DNA from: Xylocopa sonorina
Taxonomy: Eukaryota; Arthropoda; Insecta; Hymenoptera; Apidae
DNA: 64,000 bases
Reading direction: 5' to 3'
Assembly: GCF_050948175.1 (NCBI RefSeq)
Contig: NW_027490253.1
Location: 620,001 to 684,000 of the forward strand
Shown: positions 44,700 through 57,500 of the stretch, piece by piece
Layout of the letters: each line of letters begins with the position of its first letter
How positions within the stretch are numbered: the stretch's first letter is position 1
Notes under the pieces: generated by a model
Database searches by the model: none
Told to the model about the DNA's origin: nothing
Seen by the model: the letters and a program-made list of their open reading frames with translations, nothing else
Made by a program: the position numbers and the translations under genes

Positions 44700-45391
44700 A
44701 TCGTTCGAGTTCGCTTTCTTTCCAACGAGGCTTGCAAATCCCTCTACGTTATTCTTGTAATTCGTACTTTAGAAGGTATGTAGTACGTATTGATGGTCCA
44801 ACGCTAAAAATATCTCAAACACTTCTGCTATACTCAATTTAGCTTATATGCAACCTCCTGTCAACATTATGTCGATTTTTTGTTTGTTTCGGTTCTTAAA
44901 GTATGTATAGCCTTCTTTCGGTTTGGTCCCGATTAGATCGTTTTTTAGAGCCATTTTAATGATCTTTTCCACTCTATGGTTGTTCTTCTTACTATCCCAG
45001 ATTATCGATTTTTCGTTTAGGTCACCCGCAATTATTACTCTGTTTGCTTTCTCTCCCTTTTCTATGTTATCCTCAACTTGGTTTATATATTCTTCGATTT
45101 CTTTCCGTTCTTGTTAAGCGAGAAGTAGCAGCTTATAGATTTTGTTCCTTCGACCATTGCATGAACGATTCCGGTCGAGGAATATGTGGTGCCATATGTG
45201 AAACATTTTCGATTAACACCGGTTATCCATATCGCAGCGTCACCGTTCTCGTCTTGCAGTCAGTATTCTTCCATTCTGTGTGCTTCCGATATTATTACCA
45301 CGTCTGTCTCTTGAATTATTCGCATTTGCTGCATGATATTTCGCGAGATTCGGCATCTGTTCAGATAGGTTTGTAGGACTTTCAATTCCAT
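44700..45391 (-). pseudogene. R1-clade ORF2 endonuclease domain, broken
   Basis: Begins at the ATG at 45391 with M-E-L-K-V-L-Q and L-N-R-C-R. It goes on through V-V-I-I-S-E (the E of the metal-binding motif), A-A-I-W-I, A-G-D-L-N (the catalytic D-x-N) and I-D-I-M-L near 44870, then L-D-H-Q. These are the ordered motifs of the APE-type endonuclease of R1-clade retrotransposons. A TGA interrupts it about 43 codons in, and a frameshift follows near 45115. The reverse transcriptase is absent: the sequence runs out at about 44700. Confidence 0.75.
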
Positions 45392-45413
45392 ATTCGTTTC
45401 TCCTTCTTTTCTA

Positions 45414-46310
45414 TCAACGCCTTTCTGTAGGCCGGACAATTAAAGCTCTGATAACGTGACTGATGTATGGATTCCTTCTTCCTTCCTCGCTGCAGATGAT
45501 ACATTTCGGTTTATTCGCGATACAACCGATCATCGTATAAATTTGAGATCCGCATCTTCTGCAGATTCCCTTATTATCTTTGACTTCTTCGCAATTTCTA
45601 CCGATATGTCCCACATTATGGCATTTGAAGCATCTCTCTATTCTCGGTAGCACTTTGCAGAGACAAGGTGTTAATGGTATTCTGAGTCGTTTGACCTTTT
45701 CCAGCTCTTTACTGTATTCCTGTCCAAATTCAGCTAACACGACTCGATTGACTCTCCACATTTGTTTTAACAACTTGACGTTTATACCGCTATCCTTTCC
45801 TTCGATTATTTTCAGTGTTCTTTTTATGTAATCATTCATTTCTTCTGTGGTCACCTAACGGGTATATGTCCCTTAGTTGGAGCATTATACTCGCACTCGT
45901 ATGATTTTCTTCGAATTCTTTTTCTAGAGTTCCTTTTATCTCGTTTATTATGTTCTCTATACCTGTTTTTCTGTTAAATTCTAGGATTATATCTCCCGCT
46001 CTCGATTTTCTTGCGTCATCTTTTCGTATATCTGTCGTTTCTCCTGCTTCAAGTGTTTGATCTCAGTTTTTTTATATGCCTGATGTTTCCCATTAACGTT
46101 TTCTAATATGTCATTACCTTCGTCGTATCCTGGCTCATAATATCTATCATTACGTCTGATGTGTGGCTGCCTATTCTTCTATTTGAAAGTAAGGACGTTA
46201 TTCTTATCTGTAGCTTTTCCATTATCCTGTCCTTTCTTTTTGGTTCCCTTACTTCGGCTCCTGATGCTTTTCCTTTCGTGCCTGTGTTTTCCGAGGCTTT
46301 CTTTTTCTCC
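45414..46310 (-). pseudogene. R1-clade ORF1 (gag) with CCHC knuckles, broken
   Basis: 45854-45414 is one open frame: coiled N-terminal part, then V-L-A-E-F-G, L-P-R-I-E-R-C-F-K-C-H-N-V-G-H-I-G-R-N-C (first CCHC), and two degenerate C-x2-C knuckles (C-R-R-C, C-I-I-C). Its end lies about 20 bases before the ORF2 ATG at 45391, the usual R1 arrangement. Upstream, 46310-45860 continues with K-T-G-I-E-N-I-I-N-E and I-M-L-Q-L-R-D-I-Y-P in shifted frames. Structural RNA-binding protein of a non-LTR element, decayed. Confidence 0.75.
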
Positions 46311-47060
46311 TTTATATTTTCCTATCCTTTGCTGTCATCAACAGGGAGCTCCGAACTGCCTGCCCAACAATTAATTTTCTGCCAGGACCCGATGGGACTG
46401 ATTCCGAATCGCGAGCCAGCAGCACCTTTCGTGGGGGTTAGGGGGGGGGGCTGCAAGCCCCCCACCATCCTACTGCCTGCCCTGATGTGGACGAGGAACG
46501 CAGGGCCACTTGAACCGCGACCAGCATCTATCTTATACCCTAACCGATTCGTAGTCGCGTTTTCCATTAAGCTTGCCGGAATCAATGATATTGATTCGTT
46601 CAATCTAAAGTATTATTTTCTTTTTAAGTTTCTCCATATTTTTATTTCCCTTGCGATATCGTCTATCTCGTTGTGCCTTGCCCTGACGGTATGGTATATA
46701 ATCTGTTGTTTGATATTTGTAGGATTTCCTCTTAATAAATGCAATGTTTTCACAGATCTTCTTTTTCTTTCTCTTTAGTTACGTTGTTGTTATTTTATAT
46801 TCTCTATCCTCCAAATTTCCTCTCTGCACCATCCCAGATCCGGCGTCGTACGATTACTTCATGATGGCGCCCCGGTCTCGCTACCCCGAGATCGAGTGTT
46901 CTCCCTTGCATCCGTTGATTTGTATATGTCACATATTGGATAATATTTCCGCTTATTCTTTGTATTTTTCGAATTACGTTTTGGTTAGATGTATATTGGA
47001 TATGCGTCGAAATATCTGATTTCCGTACGATTTGTTAGTAAAGTTTTATTCTTTTCGGAC
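46311..47060 (-). mobile_element. R1-like element 5' region, copy B
   Basis: It lies directly upstream of the gag frame on the minus strand and is repeated at 4419-4795 (deleted) and 57650-58280 (inverted). Its features are the CGAGATCGAGTGTTCTC block, a TTTCTCTTTAGTTACGTTGTTGTTA tract and a 10-base G run at 46441. Plus-strand frames of 60 to 200 codons across it are not conserved between the three copies. I read it as 5' untranslated region. Confidence 0.55.
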
Positions 47061-47480
47061 TGTTTGTTTTCATTTAGCCGAAGGCGTTCCTGTATTCAAT
47101 GCGGACCCACTCCGATTGAACCCGTCGATTATTATATTATATTACGTGAATAAACGTTTAATCGGAGCGGATTTCTGCCACTCCGTAATTGCGGACTGTC
47201 TTACTGCATAGCCTCTTCCATGGGAATGTTGCGGAGGCTGCTTCCGTCCCGAGATAGAAGTGTGATTGTGTTAGATTTAATTAGGTTACGCTAGGTTAGG
47301 TTAGGTTGAAATATGTTTGGGTATGTTTGTAGATTGCTCAGTTATGTTGGGTCAGATTTAGGTTGAAGATTTAGGTTAGAATATATTTTTATGTATATAC
47401 TATATTATATTTTGTAATACATTTTGTAACACTAAATGATAAAAATTAAATAAATTACGCTTGAATATATTTATTTATGT
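47061..47480. repeat. degenerate TTAGG-like tract beside the R1-like element
   Basis: 47281-47350 contains GGTTACGCTAGGTTAGGTTAGG and further TTAGG/TTGGG-type units (GATTTAGGTTGAAGATTTAGG). This resembles a decayed insect telomere repeat (TTAGG)n. The inverted partner at 57240-57500 shows the same as CCTAA-type units. 47381-47480 is AT-rich filler. Confidence 0.55.
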
Positions 47481-50400
47481 AGATTGAACTTTACACATAC
47501 ATTTATAATAAAATGAACATAATTATTCATATTTAATATTTTCTTTGGAAACAATGAGCAAAGATATAAAGTACTTTGTTATTATAGTTCTAGCTGCTTC
47601 ATAAGTTCCGAAAATGATAAAATCGACCAACGCCAGCAAAAAGTTTAATGTCTCATAATTATTTTATAGTTGAAAGATTATTAAGCTTTATGCCTGAATG
47701 GATGCTTATATATAAGTATAACTGCCAAAATGAAATAACATCGCAAAGTGATATTTACACACCTGAGTGCTGCAATTTTGACGTATTTAAATTTCTAATA
47801 ACAGCATATAAATGTTTATAATCTAATTATCAATTATAAATGGAACTCTACAATTTATTCATGTAATAGTCCTTTCTCTTTGTACGTATTCCCTAATACA
47901 TACACAGTATCTTTAATCTTGATGGATTTCGCGCTCGCGCGCGCGTGTGTGTGTGTATGGTAGCAGTTGCAGAAATAGCACCTAATAGGTTTCATACTTT
48001 CGATTCTAGTAAATCGAGTAAAATGGCATAAGAATTTCTGTAGAATATCAAGGAGATCTGAAGCTGCTATTGCACTGCGTACAGAATTTTTCACTGGAAG
48101 AATTTTTCTTCCAATGTGTTGATCCAGATTTTTTTTTAATTGCTCTCGTTTAGAAAATTAAAACTGATATCATATACCTTAACACAGTACGCCGGTAACC
48201 ACGATACCACAGATCCAAGATTCCTTTATTTGAGATTAAGGCCTGCTTTCTTTTTTTCCAAACTTCTTTACATTGCGTTACATTCTTAAGACTCTTTGTA
48301 AATTACAAAGAACAGAAGCGCTACATGGATTATAAAAGTGTAATAGTTTAATTTATATAATCTTGACCATTTTAAATCCGTTTACGTTGCTTTGCGTGTT
48401 GTATATGTTTATCACTTGGCGCTGAACCAACTACTACTACCTTTCTAAAATTTGGAAAATCCACCAGATCTAAGGAAACCTTGCTTAGGTTGCAAATGTG
48501 TTTTTAATGTATCCAGCAGAAATGAAATTACATTGACAGAAGTACCAGCTAGTTCTCCACACCTATTTGAAACAATATTAAATAACCTTGTTAAACAAAA
48601 ATGTATTAAATATGACTTGGACTTTTAAATTTGAATTTATAAATATCTAACATATAAATATGTTTTTCTTACTATTCATATCATTATACTTTCAGTGATT
48701 TATTATGTGCTGTGATTTGATATATTAACTGCTTGATTATATTTTACAACGAACCTTGCGTACCAAACTTTGCTTTTACTCCTGATAAGAGTGGATAATC
48801 CTTCGTTTTATATTCTTATATCGCATTGGTTATAAAAGTATACGTTATTGTATTTATGCAGTCATGTATAATTATGTACATACAAATTCGCGATTAAGTA
48901 GCTATATGTTGAAATTCAATTCTGAATAATGCTCTAAAAAGCATCCCAGATAACAAAGGGCAAGATGGCGGCGACAACATACCGGCACTATATTGCCACT
49001 TCCGAGGAAAGTCAGCTGATCCATAGCCATCTGTGGCCGGATTCGTTAGCTAAAATGCCAGAACGTGTTACCAGCACTTTCTAAACAAGCATAACACGCC
49101 GTGTGAATCGCGCATTATCAGCTCTATCGTGACACACGTGTCATCGCTCCATTCATGAATCTTTTCAGCTATGACGTAGGATCACATTTGGTAATGGGGA
49201 ACCTGTGCTTTCATACAAATTAGAACCATTAGATGTCACGAGATGTTCAACATATGAGTACTGACAGACATTTTGATAGTCGCTTTCGTATATTTATAGT
49301 TATTGAGAGAGTCGTATATATTTCTTTCAACCCGTCATAAACTAAAAATATAATTTATAACAACAATATTACTTACAAAATACAAATTCATGCTGTTACA
49401 TCCCTAACTTCGCCTTGTGTAATTTCTTAAATGACATGCTGTCGTCGTATTTAATATAACCCTCAATTGCATGAATTTGTAACGATGAATTGAAGAAAAT
49501 ATATAAAAAATAAATGTATATATTTTTATGATGAAGTAATTAACGACTTTATGGAGGAATTCGCCGTATCGAGCCAGTTTATAGAAAATAATGAAATCGA
49601 GTTCTTATATCTTTGTTTCGTGCCAGTGTATCTATTTTGGAATCAAAATAAATAAATTGCTTAGTTTAATCATTTTTCATATTCCATTATAATGTTTATG
49701 GAAATAGCTTCCTCATTAGTAAATGTCAGCCTACGCCACTACCACGCTTGTAGCCATGGTGCGCTGATAGTGTCATTGCCACGGCCGTGTAGCTCGTTTG
49801 CCATATCGCGGTGCATTAATAGTGCCGTGGTACGAGTGTCGCCCCAGTACTAAGAGTATGCCGTTACGAGAGCTGCGTAGGAGCACTGTCTTTGCACAGT
49901 TCTGCCACGGAATTCGTTCCATCCGTTGTCATTGGTATGCCAATCGCTGGTTGCTTGGGATATTGTAGGGCAGGAGGCAGACTTGTTTCTTATCATCGTC
50001 AAGGCGATGGATTTTCACTTCCCCCTTTTTGAATTTAGTTAATTATTGCTTGGAATTTTTGCCGCTTCTGCATCTCTATGACCGCATTGTGGATTCAACT
50101 TATATACGATCTTTTTGGTCTTCATCTTTTGTTACATGTAACATTATATACGTGATGCACATTTGTTATGTAATGCTCAGATTTGCAATCCTCAGATTTT
50201 TTATACTTTGGCAAAGCAACTTATTCGAATAATATATATTTATTAGGCATAGATATAAATAATTAGAAAAATGTTATTAAAACAATATTAAATATGTTGT
50301 TGTAATTATATATTATATTTAAGGTCTGAAGGTGTAGATGCAATTGGTGTCCGATGTTTTACGTGATCCAATCGACGTATCGAGTGAGACTATGAAATAT

Positions 50401-50640
50401 GAAAACCTTTTCCTATTCCTCGACCCCTTTCCATGTTAAATGAATGATTAGTTTTGCAAGACAAGAAGCCTGAATTAGTGAGATCTCTGCGAACAAAAGT
50501 AAATTTTAAGTAATACATTTCTTTTATTTGAAATATTTGCCTTTGCATAGAACAGAACGTACATATATAATTGCCTGTTTTATATCCATTTCGGTTCAAT
50601 CCTATTATAGCTTTCGATCATTTGTTTGATCATTGATATA
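47481..50640 (+). repeat. triplicated segment, copy B (forward arm)
   Basis: 47520-47890 pairs with 55440-55800 of copy C, 48522-48885 with 4796-5104 of copy A, and 48885-50640 with 5450-7200 of A and with 55430-53660 of C. It breaks off into satellite at 50640 in the middle of the RNF212-like second exon region (the part at 50390-50640 is that gene's 3' flank on the minus strand). 47891-48520 has no partner in A or C. It contains a CG/TG microsatellite at 47930-47958 and otherwise nothing I recognise. Confidence 0.85.
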
Positions 50641-51420
50641 GATTTTATATCAACAGTTCGAAGTATGTAAGCAGATTTTAATGCTCTATAAATCTCATTA
50701 TGCTTATCGGCTTCTACGCTTCAAATGAATGAGGTTTCTGCACTTCCTTACAAGGGAATAACGTGTCTAGATATCAACATATCGAAGCAATAGAAATCTA
50801 ATACTTCATAAAACGCGATATCGCATCTTAGTTCTGTGTCTCATGATAAGATGTAATATTCAATGCAACGTTACTAGATGTCTACGTATCGAAGAAATAC
50901 AGTTATAATGCCTCATAAAACACGATATCGTAACTCATTCCTATGTCTCATGATAAGATGTAACATCAATGCAACGCATTATGTATGTCTCGTCAACACT
51001 TCATAAGAATGTAAATCTCACACTTCCTTGTTACGGAATAGCGTGTTTAGATGTCTACATATCGAAGCAACAGAGTTATAGTACTCCATTCATCGCGATG
51101 TCGCATCTCATTTCAATCCTTAACGTACGAACTAGCATTCACTGCAACGCGTTACGTTTATCTCTTCTACATTTGAAAGGAATGTGAACTCTACACAGCC
51201 ATGCAAGGGGATTCAGTTTTTAGATGTCTACCTTCCGAAGCAATAGAGTTTTGTTTGCTTCATTCAACGCTATGTCGCATGTCATTTCAATCCCGCATGA
51301 AATGCTATCCCACACTTCCTCGCTACGGGATAGCATTTCCACATGTCTACATATCGATACATCATTCGACGCAATGACGCATCTTATTTCAGTGTTTCGT
51401 GATAAGATCTAATGAGAATG
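50641..51420 (+). repeat. diverged satellite at the B/C axis (forward)
   Basis: About 4.5 forward monomers of mixed variants, including the AGTTCGAAGTATGT type of array I and a short monomer near 50870. It lies between the inverted arms B and C. Confidence 0.85.
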
Positions 51421-51515
51421 TAATTAGAAATAACTGAGAATCTGAGAACTTACTTTGAAACGGACGACATTTTAAACGTAGAACTAGGAATCTGAGAACT
51501 TACTTTGAAACGGAC
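51421..51515. repeat. 32-bp direct repeat, period 50
   Basis: GAATCTGAGAACTTACTTTG continuing to GACGACA occurs at 51438-51469 and 51488-51519. A related phrase (reverse complement) lies near 9108-9140, left of array II. It appears to be a very diverged satellite-edge monomer. Confidence 0.7.
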
Positions 51516-51794
51516 GACACAAAGAACAGCCTAACCAAACGTAACCAAACCGATTTTTCAATACAAATCTTATTATGCTTTACTTATCCTGTAAACTATT
51601 AAAATGCCTATCGAACAGTGTTTATTCACAGTGAAAATCCATTTAAAATGGTCTATCGTGTTACGGAAGAATGAACATACCAATTCATTTTAAAAAATGA
51701 AGGTAACCATCAAATGTTCAACATATCTACACTTACAAAAAAACTATTTTCATCAATGAATGGGCCCTCTGTACTGTAAAATTTTATATCAGCA

Positions 51795-53654
51795 ATGATG
51801 AACAAAGTTAAATTTAATATTACGATGTTTAATATTGTGACGGTGTTCCCGTTACAATTCGTAAGAAAGGGTAATTATATCAGTAATATGGAGTATAGAA
51901 CAGTTTTAATCCGGTGTTATGTAGATGTACAAAATATCCGCGTGCTTACACTTTCCGCGGATTCGCCAACGCAAAGTAAAAGAACAAGATAATTGCCTAA
52001 CCAAGGAGTACTTCGAAGCTGCGAGGCTGGGACTTTTTGGGCGCCAGCTACTCAGGAAGTAGCAAAAACTAATGGACTACGCAACCCGGGGAAACCCGGG
52101 GCAGAACAACCCTCGAAACTTCGAAATGCTCCTTCTTTCGGCTACGTCTAGCCGAATGCGCAAATTCGGGTCGCAGGATACTGAACTTACGGCTTCTTTT
52201 TACATTGCCTCGACGCCAAATTATTAATAAGGACTACTAACTATTACGCGGTACGCCGCGAATGACCGGGGATCACCACCCGTTATACGATATAAAATAC
52301 AATACACAATATCAAAAATGCGGCAGGAAAAATGGGATGCTTTAGCGTATAAGGACTCACGCACTCTTTTCCAGGCTCCTGAATGTTGATCCTCTCTCAC
52401 TCTCTCTCTCTCCTTTACTTTCTCTCGTTCTCAAAACCGCTCGCTTATCAAATCCGGCTCGCCGCTTGCTAACTCGCTCGCTCAATGAATCCGCTGGTGG
52501 TCTTCGGATCTCCTAGATCCGCCTTAGGGCTCCTTGGTGGGAGTAGGCTGTACGCTTCGGTATTGTTCGGGGCATCGATCGGTGGATTTCGGGGATCTTC
52601 TCTTCTCGGCTCCTTGGGTGTCTCTAGGGGAGGGGAGGGGGTCCTCCTGATCATTTGAATTGCGGCGCATATCGCGCGCCGCGCTTTCCATGGCTCACTT
52701 GCAGGTCCCCTGTACTCTTGAACTTCTCTTTTAGTGTGTTCCCCTGGGGGGGGGGGGGGAGGTTCTTCTCACACCCAAAAGCCATCCTATGCGTCTCCAT
52801 CGACGACGGCAGCGGTCATATCTTCGCAGGGCCTTGGATAATATCCCATGGATTTAAGTGTCTTCTTCTCTTATTCACTTTCCGACTCCTCCACCGTCGA
52901 GCCCGTCCCGCTACCTTGGCGCACAGCCCTTCCGCGATCTGCTTATCCGAAGGGACGTCTTCTGGGTCGTTTCTTCCATCAGCTCGCCAGTCTAATCCTT
53001 AAGATAGAGAGAGAAGAGAAAAAGGGGGAAGGGGAAATGGTTCTACCATCGCGTACCTCACGCTTCTCGCAAATACAGCTATCGAAATGGTCCGCATCAC
53101 GCTTCTCGCATGGGTGGTGATCAGGGAGCTAAGCTAACCGAAGCTGAGGGGAGGGGGGTGAAGCGAGCCTTGTGACGTCACTACGTCACAATATATTTCT
53201 TATAATATATTTGGTTTTCTGTAATTTAGCCAAGAAAGAGTGTTCACGATATCGGCAGATGAATGTACTTGCCTTAGAATTACAAGACCCGACAATACCG
53301 AAAATAGAATATTTTTTTGCTCTGCTGACCGAATCACTGGAAACGTCAAGTAAAGTGCGTGCCTTTCAAAGCAGTCAGATGCAAATTACGATACAACTTT
53401 TCCAAGGAATGGTACGTGTCACTCTTTTTGCATGTCCGTTTTTTTAATCAAAGGAAATTTAATTGAAATATCCGCAAAATTTAAAGACGAAAAAGTTATT
53501 ATAATCTTATGCAACATATATGATGGTGATAAAGGATAAGTATATGGAACTGAGAATAGAAAGTAGCGAGCAGAAAAAGAAACTGATAGAACTGCAAAGT
53601 AGATCGATACATTCCTCAAATGATGCTTCTGCGTCTATAAAATCTGTTAAATAA
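51795..53654 (+). pseudogene. RNF212/Zip3-like fragment, copy C, split by a solo LTR
   Basis: The first exon-like piece starts M-N-K-V-K-F-N-I at about 51798, is broken by the LTR at 51836, and resumes at 53191. It has K-K-E-C-S-R-Y-R-Q-M (one cysteine of copy A's C-S-R-C now tyrosine), I-E-Y-F-F and V-R-A-F-Q-S-S-Q-M. The second piece at 53520-53654 reads I-K-D-K-Y-M-E-L-R and ends at TAA after 44 codons, earlier than in copy A. Amino-acid changes from copy A are moderate and the two pieces keep their frames apart from the LTR. Family call tentative as for copy A. Confidence 0.4.
51836..53190 (-). mobile_element. solo LTR of the G1 family
   Basis: 1355 bp, TGTGACGG to CTACGTCACA, with ATAT on both sides (51832-51835 and 53191-53194). 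Its internal order follows the G1 LTR: GGGCGCCAGCTACTC, GGTCGCAGGATACTGAAC, GACCGGGGATCACCACCCG, CT microsatellite at 52394, GGCATCGATCGGTGGATTTCGG. It is clearly more diverged from the G1 LTRs than they are from each other. It contains a 14-base G run at 52746-52759. No internal region is present. Confidence 0.9.
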
Positions 53655-55869
53655 ACAACTATTGTAAAAATCAGGTATAATCAATATTATTCCTGCTCAA
53701 TAGCTATAATAGAATTGGATCGAAATGGATATAAAACAGGAATTTATATCTATACATTCTATTAGATGCAAAGGCAAATATTTCAAACAGAAAAAATGTG
53801 TTACTAACAAATTACTTATGTTCGTAGAGATCTTACTAATTCAGGCCTCGTCTTGCAGAACTAATCATTTCTTTAACATGGAAAGGGGTTGTGGAATAGG
53901 GAAAGTTTTTCATATTTCATAACCTTACTCGATATGTCGATTGGATCATATAACACGGGATACTAATTCCATCTACACCTTTAGACATTAAATATATAAT
54001 TGCAAAAACATATTTAATACCGTTTTAATAGCATTGTCTAATTACTTATATCTATGCCCAATAAATATATGTTAATAAAATAGGTTGCTTTACCAAAGAG
54101 TAAAAGAATCTGAGGATTACAAATTTGAGCATTACATAACAAAAGTGCATTACATATATAATGTTACATGTAACAAAAGATGAAGATCAAAATATCATAC
54201 GTAAGTAGAATACATAATGCGGACATAAAGATACTGAAACGGCAAAAATTCCAAACAGTAATTAACAAAATTCAAAAAGGAGGAGTGAAAATCCATCTCC
54301 TTGACGATGATAAGAAACAAGTCTGCCTCATGCACTACAATATCCCAAACAACCAGCGATTGGCACGCCAAGGACAACAGATGGAACGAATTCCGTGACA
54401 GAACTGTGCAAAGACAATGCCCCTACTCAGTTCTCGTAATGGCATACTCTCAGTACTGTGGCGACACGCGCATCACGGCACTATTAATGCACCCCGATAT
54501 AGCACACGGGCTACACGGTCATGGCAATGACACTATCAGCTAACCATAGCTACATGCGTGGTAGTGGCGTAGGCTGACATTTACTAATGGGAAAACTGAT
54601 TCCACAAAAATTATAAGCGAATATGAAAAATGACTAAACCAAGCAATTTATTTATTTTGATTTCAAAATAGATACACCGGCACGAAACAAAATTGTAAGA
54701 ACTCGATTTTATTATTTTCTGTAAACTAGCTCAATACGGCGATTTTATCGATAGAGTCGATAATTACTTTATCATAAAAATATATACATTTATTTTATAT
54801 GTATTTTTCTCAACTGATCGATACAAATTCATGCAATTGAGGGTTATATTAAACACGATGACAACATGTTACTTAAGAAACTGCACAAGATGATGCTAGG
54901 GTCGCAACAGCATGTATTTTCATTTTATAAGTAATATTTTATTTTATAAATGATGTTTTTAGTTTATGATAGGTTGAAAGAAATATATGTGACTCTCTCA
55001 ATAACTATAAATATTGGAAAACAACTATCAAAATGTCTGTCAGTACTTATATGTTGAACATCTCGTGACATCTAACGGTTTTAATTTGTATGAAAGCACA
55101 GGTTCCCCATTACCAAATGTGACCCAACGTCATTACTGAGCAGATTCATGAATTGAGCGATGACACGTGTGTCACGATGGTGCTGGCGCTGTGCGATTCA
55201 CACGGCGTGTTATGTTAGTCCAGAACGTGCTGGTTACACGTTCTCACATTTTAACTAACGAATCCGGTCACTGATGGTTACGGATCAACTGACACACCTC
55301 GAAAGTGACAATATAGTGCTGGTATGGTGTCGCCACCATTTTGCCGTTTGTTATCTTGGATGCCTTTTAGAGCATTACTCGGAATTGAATTTGAACACAT
55401 AGCTACTTAATCGCGAATTTGTACGAATGCGTACAATAAGAAAAGACTATTACATGGATAAATTGTGGAATTCCATTTGTGGTTGATAAGTAGATTATAA
55501 ACATTTATATGCTTTTATCAGAAATTTAAATACATCAAGATTGCAGCACGCAGGTGTGTAAATATCACTTTGCGATCTCGTTTCATTTTGGCAGTTATAC
55601 TTATATATAAGCATCCATCCAGGCATAAAGCTTGATAATCTTTCAACTATAAAATAATTATAAAACATTAGACCTTTTCCTGGCATAGGTCTATTTTATC
55701 ATTTTCGGAACTTGTGAAGCAGCTAGAACTTTAACAATAAAATACTTTATATCTTTGCTCATTGTTTCAAAAAGAATATTATATATGAATAACTATGTTC
55801 ATTTTATTATAAATATATGAGTAAAGATACAAAATATATTACAAAATATATTAGAAAAATGTATAAAAA

Positions 55870-57240
55870 TATATTTCACTTTAGTTTTTTTTAGTATTTA
55901 AAATATTTAATATTATCATATTAAACTTTTACGAAAAGTAACAAAATTTTAATAAGTAGGAATAATTTTTCCTTAATTAGTTAATATGTCGGTGTTTTTT
56001 AAGAAGACGGTATTCAATTTTTCAAAGTAAGTTTCGACTTTAAATTGACCATTAATTTCTCTTATTTCGTTGTTTTTCGTAGATCACCGCCAATTTTCAA
56101 CTTTTCCATTACAACTTTGCCGATGAAAGTATTAATTCTCCGAAAGATATATAATATTATATTACTAGTAAACTTATTTTGCATTTCTAATTAATTTGAA
56201 CGTAAAAAATATATTTCTTTCATGAGAAAGCATTGCGTGAAAATTTTGAGAATTCATTGTTAATGTTGTACCTAGTGGTTGACTAGGTTCTCCTCTCCTT
56301 GCCGCATCTTTTTACCATTTTTAAGATCCATTATTAAAATTCACGAATTTTACATATTGTAAATTTTTGCAAATGTGATATTAATAAACTTCTGAATTAT
56401 GGTTGCTTGGACAATAAAGCAGACTGATCTATGACATGCTGTAATGTACGAAGACCAATAAAATTTTTTTAACATAATAAACAATAGATAATATTTGAGC
56501 TTACAGTTTTGTTAACGAACTAGCTGTTTAAATTAATTTGGATGACAATTAATATTTGCATGACCATTTCCTCTGATTTATCTGTACAATTTGTTTGGTC
56601 TTTTAAATTGTCATATATAATTATCCAAATCTATCTGTTTCAAATTCTCCTCTAAGAAGGAATCAGGCATCAATTTATCTTATCAATAATATTGATATTC
56701 TGGAAAACAAATTAATTTGTTTACTAAAATATAAATTATACGTTCATATATTAATTGTAAACCTTTATTTAATTATTCACATTTAGATTGCACGCGTAAT
56801 GGGTAAAATCAGACATTCCTTCAGTCTTTTGATATCGCCTCATCGATTAAAGACTGATTAGTAACAGATATACTGTCTTCGCAAAATAAAAGTGTACATT
56901 GCACCACCCATTATTTCCAGCTTCCCACTATAATTTTGTGATTCTTGCTGGTGTTGCTTGCGATTAATAATCCATAAATCATCGACGACTGGAGTTACCA
57001 ACAACCGATAACGTATGCTATCACACACGAGTGGTGCAACCAATAGTAGGTAACTCAAGACTTACCAACGACTGGAGTTTCCTGCGCTCGATAACTCACG
57101 ATATATCGACATTAGGTGATGCGTGAGGTCGATAACTCATGATATTATAACGGCTGGTATTACCAATAGTCGGTAATTCAAGAACTATGGACGGAAGACA
57201 TTGCCAGCTATCGGTAATCCATCTCTTACTTGGCATAACT
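55870..57240. other. unmatched AT-rich DNA with a degenerate minisatellite
   Basis: 55870-56980 is AT-rich with no gene or repeat I recognise. 56985-57225 repeats short phrases (GGTAACTCAAGA, CGATAACTCACGATAT, GACTGGAGTTACCAAC, CGGTAATTCAAGA) at irregular 35-60 bp spacing, a decayed tandem repeat. The stretch is absent from copy B. Confidence 0.45.
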
Positions 57241-57500
57241 TAATCTACCATCCCCTAAAATTAATTTAAACCAAGCTAACCCCAGTTACACCTAATCTGA
57301 CTTAACCTGCCTTCACTCAAATCTAACCCAATCTAACACAATCGAACTTTCCCTCTTTTAAACATAAACAAATCAAACCTACGCTTTCTTAAATCGAACC
57401 CAACATAACCGAGCAACCTAACAATCAGTCCCAAACATAACCCAACCTAAACTAACCTAGCATAACATAACTAAATCTAATGTAACCACACTTCCATCTC
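57241..57500. repeat. degenerate CCTAA-like tract (inverted partner)
   Basis: Many AACCTAA/AACCCAA-type units (CCCAACCTAAACTAACCTAGC, ACACCTAATCTGACTTAACC). This is the reverse complement of the TTAGG-like tract at 47281-47350, extended. Confidence 0.55.

Noticed and set aside
46161..46778. 205-codon plus-strand frame
   Set aside because: It is antisense to the R1-like gag start and 5' region, has no motif, and is not conserved in copies A or C.
47281..47350. A current telomere
   Set aside because: The TTAGG units are few, degenerate and internal, with kilobases of unrelated sequence on both sides. At most it is a relic.
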